DNA from: Cenococcum geophilum 1.58
Taxonomy: Eukaryota > Ascomycota > Dothideomycetes > Gloniales > Gloniaceae
Length of the DNA: 64,000 nt
Assembly (NCBI GenBank): GCA_001692895.1
Contig: KV748246.1
Coordinates: 77,106 to 141,105, forward strand
Direction of reading: 5' to 3'
Shown here piece after piece: positions 60,501 to 64,000 of this stretch (its first letter is position 1; each line of letters begins with the position of its first letter). The position numbers were made by a program, and so were the translations under genes. A model generated the notes under the pieces. It was not told the origin of the DNA and made no database searches. It saw nothing but the letters and a program-made list of their open reading frames with translations.

Positions 60501-63500
60501 CTATATTACCACCTTTACCTAAAACGTTGTCCCCTAACGTTTCCTTATTAACCCCCTTTGGTAGATAATAAATGCCTAAAGATAAAGATAACCTAGCACT
60601 TAGAACTCCTTTAACTCCTCTAAAGCTGCCTACACTCCTTCCTTAATTATCGCCTCTATTTTGCCCGCATCGTCTTTATTCGCTATACCTTCTACCTTAA
60701 GTTCTATACTTATATTATCTTGCGTATTAACAGCACCAGCTTAGAGGTTTAAAGACACTCTTTTCTAAATAGTACTTATCTCTGCCTATATTGTCCTCTA
60801 CCTAAAGGATTATAAAATAATAGAATTGGTTACTTGCTTTCCCAAAATAGCACCCTTTTCTAACATTGGTAAAGGCGTTAAATAGTGTAATACTACTAGT
60901 TTATTAGTATTCTCTAAAATATTAACAGTTGCCGATAATTGTTTAGAAGTAGTATTATAAGAGCCACCTTCTCTAAGCTTGCCCGGGTCTTTTAGTTCCC
61001 GATTAATTTCTATAGATGCTACTTTATTATTAAAGATATTAAGGCCAAGGTTTAGAGTAGTAAGTCCAGCGCCCTAAAGAGTAATAGCCCTATCCTTGCC
61101 TTTAGAGTAGCCTTTAAAACTATAATTAGTTAAAGGGGGAGCGTTAGAAGTTACACTGGCTGGGTTGTTTTTATATTCTAGATTAGAGATTAGGTCTTTA
61201 GGATATTCTAAGTTATCTACAGAAAGCCTATGCCTTTATTCTTTTGCTAAAAAGTAGAACTTCGCCCCAAACACCTCTTACTTTAATACTTTTAGTTCTT
61301 TAAAACTCTTATAAACAGCCTTAATAACTCGCGCTCTATATCTTTCCTAAAACACTTTATATTTATTATTTAGGGCAGAATCTAAGATTAACTATTATTC
61401 TCTTCTTACTTAAGGATTATTCTATAATTTTTTTTTAACTAAGGCATTTAAAAGAGTACTCTTTACCTATAACTGTATATAGGCCAGGAACTTATATAGA
61501 GGAGTATTAGTAATAGGCTTACTAGTAAGAGTTAATACCGGGGGAAAAGCGTTTAGATTTATCTATATAACCACTTACTAGCTTTTAAGCAGAGGGATTT
61601 CTAATCTCTAGGTGTTTAGTAGGATTATAATTAAGTCTAGTATAATAATTAAGCGGTTTAATATGGCTTAAGAGGCTCCTTACACAATAGTAGCTTTTAT
61701 AAATTATATTTTACCAGTTCTTAATGCAATAGGCGTCTAGTTAAGCTTAAACTTCTTAATATTAACTTTAGTTTAGGCTACTTCTATATTCTTAATACGC
61801 CCTTAGCTGTTAAGTTCTCCATATTCTTAAAGTAAGCCTACTTATTCTGGTATATACTAATGCATTCCGGGTAGAAGCTCTATATAAGACCGACTTCCCT
61901 TATTAATTAAAGAAATATAAAAATAAAGCCAGCTTTCCCTAGAATTTGGCCCTCCTTTATATACTTAGAGAAGGTTAATATCTAAGTTCCGTTTTTTAGG
62001 AAGGTGGCCTTTAAGGAACTAGAGTATGTAGTTTAGGTACGTAATGAAATGAGTAGCACTATTAGTGCGTAGACCTACTATATGCCGGTAATATTCTAGA
62101 TCTATCTAAACTACCTACTGTAGTAGTAAATGGTATATAGTTTAAAGAATACCGTTATTATCTTTTCTAGCGGCCTTACGCAAATAATATATATACATAT
62201 TAAATTCCTCCTTAAAAATGTCTAGTATTCTAGTATCTTCTTACCATTTAAATATATCGGCATAGTGGATTTTAATTAAGTCCTATTTAAGTTCCCCTTT
62301 TAAGCCTAATATAAGCTTCCTTAACCCTATATAATTTACTTAGTAATCGCTAGGTTATATAGTAGAAAATACGTAAATTTTAAGAGTATCGTTTATATAT
62401 TTAGGACGACTATCTTTTTTAAACTAGAAATAGGAGCTTTCGGCTATTTAGAGAATATTAATAGTATTATAGTTTTTAGAGACTAAGTAGATTCGCAAAT
62501 ATAAATTTATAGAAGAAACGCTAGTATCTAGTCCTAATAATCCTACTATTTTCTAAAGATGTATCTAGTGTAACGCGCGGACTTCTATTTTATTTCCTTA
62601 CTAGGCTATAATAAACTATTATAAGATAGAAAGAATACCTTTTTTTAGTTCTTTCTTAAAATTAAGAGTCTTAATTAATTTAGCTGGTATTTTAGAATAA
62701 TATAAGCATTTTATTTTCCGCTTTAGCCGTAACTTCTTAGTGATTACTTCTTTATTAGCTTTAGCAATTATAGCTGCCTTTCCCTTCTGCCTGTTAGCTC
62801 TACTAAAACTAAAAGTTCTATAGGCCCTATCTTTAGCTTCTTTTTAGGGGATTTTTTAAAAGCTTTTTTGGCTCTATGTTTCTACAGGGAGCCTATAATA
62901 AAGTTATCCTCTAAAGACGTAGATCTATTAGATTTAGAATCTTCTTTTTACGCCTTAGGCACCTTACCTTTAAACAGGAATAAGCTATATAGTATCTTTG
63001 TATTTAAGCCTTAACCTCCTTAAAAGGTAATAGTAGAGGTACTGGGGTAACTGGCTCTAGTGTAGATTTCTTCTTTTTAGTTTTAATAGTTAAGGTAGGC
63101 ACTAAAAGCTTATAGCCCTGGCTTAGATAATAAATAAGCTTCCACTTTTAATTAGCTTCTTATTAGCTATTAATCTAAACTTATAGGCTATAAGAAAGTC
63201 TAAGGGTGTTGGGTATAAAGTCCTTAAGATCCTAGCCTTTAAGAGTTCTAGGTAATTTAGTATTATATTATTAACTACCTTTAACGTATTCTCTTTAGAG
63301 ACCTAACTTTTTTTTATTTGATTAATAAAAATACAGATGCTTTTTAATGTGTAGTATATATAAAAAAGCTTATAGGGATCTTCTAAAAGCTCTTCCCCCT
63401 ATTCCTTTTTAATTGTATCTCGCACTGCCTTAATCTTATTAATTTTATAGGTAATTTTAGAAAGCTTTCTAATGTCTATAAAAGTATTTTTCTATTTTTT

Positions 63501-63770
63501 GCTTTTTAAGTTTCCTTTTAGCTCTATATCCCTTTTAATCTTAACTATTACATTTTTTACAGCCTTAATTATATTATACTCCTGGTTTAAAATAACCTGC
63601 GTTAAACTATAATAGATATTTACGCGCTAATTAACTGGGTGGCTTTGGGTAGCTCTAAGAATAACTTCTATTATTTACGCCTTTCCTTAGTATACGAGGG
63701 CTATTAATTGGATAGTAGGGGGTAGAGGCTGCGGCTTTCCTTTTAAGCGGAGTTCTATAGTTCTAGGCAT
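60500..63770 (-). pseudogene. Large unassigned gene relic at the right edge
   Basis: Starts at ATG 63770-63768 (MPRTIELRLKGKPQPLPPTI, no stop for 27 codons) and reads on the minus strand to about 60500, near 1,080 codons. The frame from 63770 to at least 63150 is uninterrupted except by TAA/TAG: SKITYKINKIKAVRDTIKKE, NTLKVVNNIILNYLELLKAR and DFLIAYKFRLIANKKLIKSG. Further good segments are EVRALHQIHLQKIVGLLGLD (about 62560-62500), FKGYSKGKDRAITLQGAGLT (about 61120-61060) and NISIELKVEGIANKDDAGKI (about 60710-60650). The C-terminus is charged and helical. No enzyme motif is recognised. It lies upstream of Gypsy-3 in the same orientation, so it could be an atypical gag of that element or an independent transposon gene. 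The reading quality is as good as that of the named pol genes. Confidence 0.55.
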
Positions 63771-64000
63771 TTTTATAGTAAAATTCCGCGTGCGTAATGG
63801 GCGTATAAATAATATTTTAAGAGAAGATTTATAATAGTGCCTTCTTAATGTAAAGAAAGGGTAAATAGTTATATATAACTAAATAAGATAAAATAATAGG
63901 AAATTAAAACGTGGTATTTACTAAAAGGTGAATTAAAAAGGGTTATTACATGAAATTTTAAGATGTTAAGGAACTTTAACCGCCGGTTAAAGTTGTCTAA
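63771..64000 (-). promoter_or_regulatory. 5' flank of the unassigned gene, ending in the 23-bp palindrome
   Basis: Non-coding, AT-rich leader of the gene starting at 63770. The palindrome AACTTTAACCG/CCGGTTAAAGTT occupies 63972-63994, only six bases from the window edge, and mirrors the copy at 50137-50159, including its flanks. It may be the outer end of an element, but the window stops before the boundary can be checked. Confidence 0.45.

Noticed and set aside
1..64000. Telomere repeats, given the telomere-linked-helicase-like genes
   Set aside because: No run of TTAGGG or CCCTAA units was seen; subtelomeric location is not shown by this window.

Overview
The window looks like an AT-rich, heavily RIP-mutated block (repeat-induced point mutation) from a filamentous ascomycete, made almost entirely of dead mobile elements. 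CpA/TpG are scarce and TpA very abundant. The longest open frame is only 119 codons. Long stretches that clearly encode known proteins keep one reading frame for more than a kilobase and are broken mainly by TAA/TAG codons where Gln or Trp is expected, with Tyr (TAC/TAT) often standing where His is expected. No intact host gene, rRNA, tRNA, CRISPR or telomere repeat was seen. All calls rest on reading frames by eye; no database search was run.

Left part, 1-29 kb (helicase and DNA-element territory). After an unassigned remnant (230-1115, minus) comes an unassigned single-frame plus-strand gene (1983-3300) convergent with a degenerate SNF2-type helicase gene (3300-7579, minus; Walker A, DExH and motifs V/VI readable). 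From 8.1 to 18.9 kb lies an array of diverged copies of one unassigned repeat family (blocks D, A, E, B, C), interrupted by AT-rich filler. Next is a RecQ-type telomere-linked-helicase-like gene (18890-22987, minus) with a divergent, previously unnamed ORF of about 525 codons (23536-25112, plus), then a second helicase-family copy (25990-28830, minus) that carries only the N-terminal half and stops before the RecQ domain. A short palindrome, roughly TTTAGGAAGGCTTCCTAAA, is sprinkled over this part at about 23 places, several in frame inside genes, and is nearly absent from the right part.

Right part, 29.8-64 kb (LTR retrotransposons). In order: Copia-1 (plus, truncated); Gypsy-2 (plus, 5' LTR to RT); Gypsy-1 (minus, complete, two 330-bp LTRs) inserted at the end of Gypsy-2; Copia-2 (plus, gag-protease-integrase-RNase H, RT deleted) with its 3' LTR; Copia-3 (minus, LTR-gag-protease) tail to tail with Copia-2; Gypsy-3 (minus, RNase H-integrase) split by a complete Gypsy-4 (plus, two 423-bp LTRs); and finally an unassigned large minus-strand gene (60500-63770) starting close to the right edge.

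The retroelement order gives a partial history: Gypsy-4 is younger than Gypsy-3, Gypsy-1 is younger than Gypsy-2, and RIP acted after insertion, because LTR mates differ mostly by C/T and G/A transitions. In all four readable reverse transcriptases the catalytic Asp-Asp pair now reads Asn-Asn, and the SNF2 DExH box reads N-K-A-H, so these copies are catalytically dead as well as stop-ridden.
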